NCBI GenBank assembly: GCA_028697145.1
Contig: JAQVFR010000034.1
Span: forward strand, 1 to 39,609
DNA length: 39,609 nucleotides
Reading direction: 5' to 3'
Source: Actinomycetota bacterium
GTDB lineage: Bacteria; Actinomycetota; Geothermincolia; Geothermincolales; RBG-13-55-18
The translations under genes were made by a program, and so were the position numbers. This document shows, in pieces, positions 39,604 to 39,609 of the stretch (positions are counted from its first letter, which is position 1; the number at the start of each line of letters is the position of its first letter). Under the pieces are notes generated by a model. It saw only the letters and a list, made by a program, of their open reading frames with translations, did not search any database and was not told the DNA's origin.

Positions 39604-39609
39604 CACTTT

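Overview
The window is high-GC bacterial DNA with dense coding, frequent GTG and TTG starts, strong GGAGG-type ribosome binding sites and several TATAAT-type -10 boxes. The gene set points to an actinobacterial lineage, probably an anaerobic, deep-branching or subsurface one. The pointers are a zincin of the F420-associated DUF2342 type, PknB-type kinases with PASTA repeats, a NRAMP-like carrier paired with a PRC-barrel protein, apparently leaderless promoters, an archaeal-type fructose bisphosphate aldolase/phosphatase and 2-hydroxyacyl-CoA dehydratase activator-like proteins. No rRNA, marker gene or mobile-element gene is present, so this placement is inference.

Layout. 1-4.8 kb: the start of a DUF4349 lipoprotein on the minus strand, an orphan homotetrameric-type glutamate synthase small subunit, then four small envelope proteins (zinc ribbons, lipoproteins, NTF2-like domains). 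4.9-8.1 kb: a phosphodiesterase divergent from 5-formyl-THF cyclo-ligase, then a NRAMP-like carrier and a PRC-barrel protein. 8.1-8.5 kb: a gene-free stretch with repeats, a mobile-element-like inverted repeat and a terminator. 8.5-16 kb: archaeal-type FBP aldolase/phosphatase divergent from a Ca2+-type P-ATPase, then a DUF4015 glycosidase-like protein, a polysaccharide deacetylase and a RAM-domain protein on the minus strand. 16-19.6 kb: a thiolase homologue without its nucleophile, tRNA-Ala, and a coupled pair of DUF2229 proteins. 19.8-22.8 kb: a GerMN protein coupled to an M28-like protein with altered metal ligands, and the DUF2342 zincin. 22.8-23.7 kb: a 0.94-kb gene-free, lower-GC stretch with nested inverted repeats and a terminator. 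23.7-31 kb: two members of an unrecognised duplicated CxxC family (23738-24862 and 29868-30935), with a metallo-beta-lactamase-fold protein, a NarL-type two-component pair, a CARDB-like membrane protein, tRNA-Leu and a MazG-like protein between them. 31.3-34 kb: a radical SAM/flavin reductase operon. 34-37.5 kb: an active PASTA kinase and a PASTA pseudokinase. 37.8-39.6 kb: an acyl-CoA ligase.

Genes that seem to work together are the NRAMP-like carrier with the PRC-barrel protein (divalent metal homeostasis), the histidine kinase with its response regulator, the two PASTA kinases (cell-wall signalling), the GerMN/M28-like envelope pair, the two DUF2229 proteins, and the radical SAM enzyme with the geranylgeranyl-reductase-type flavoprotein. 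The features best worth a second look are the duplicated CxxC family, the proteins that keep a family fold but have lost catalytic residues (thiolase, M28, PASTA kinase, NRAMP motifs), and the intergenic repeat and inverted-repeat elements.
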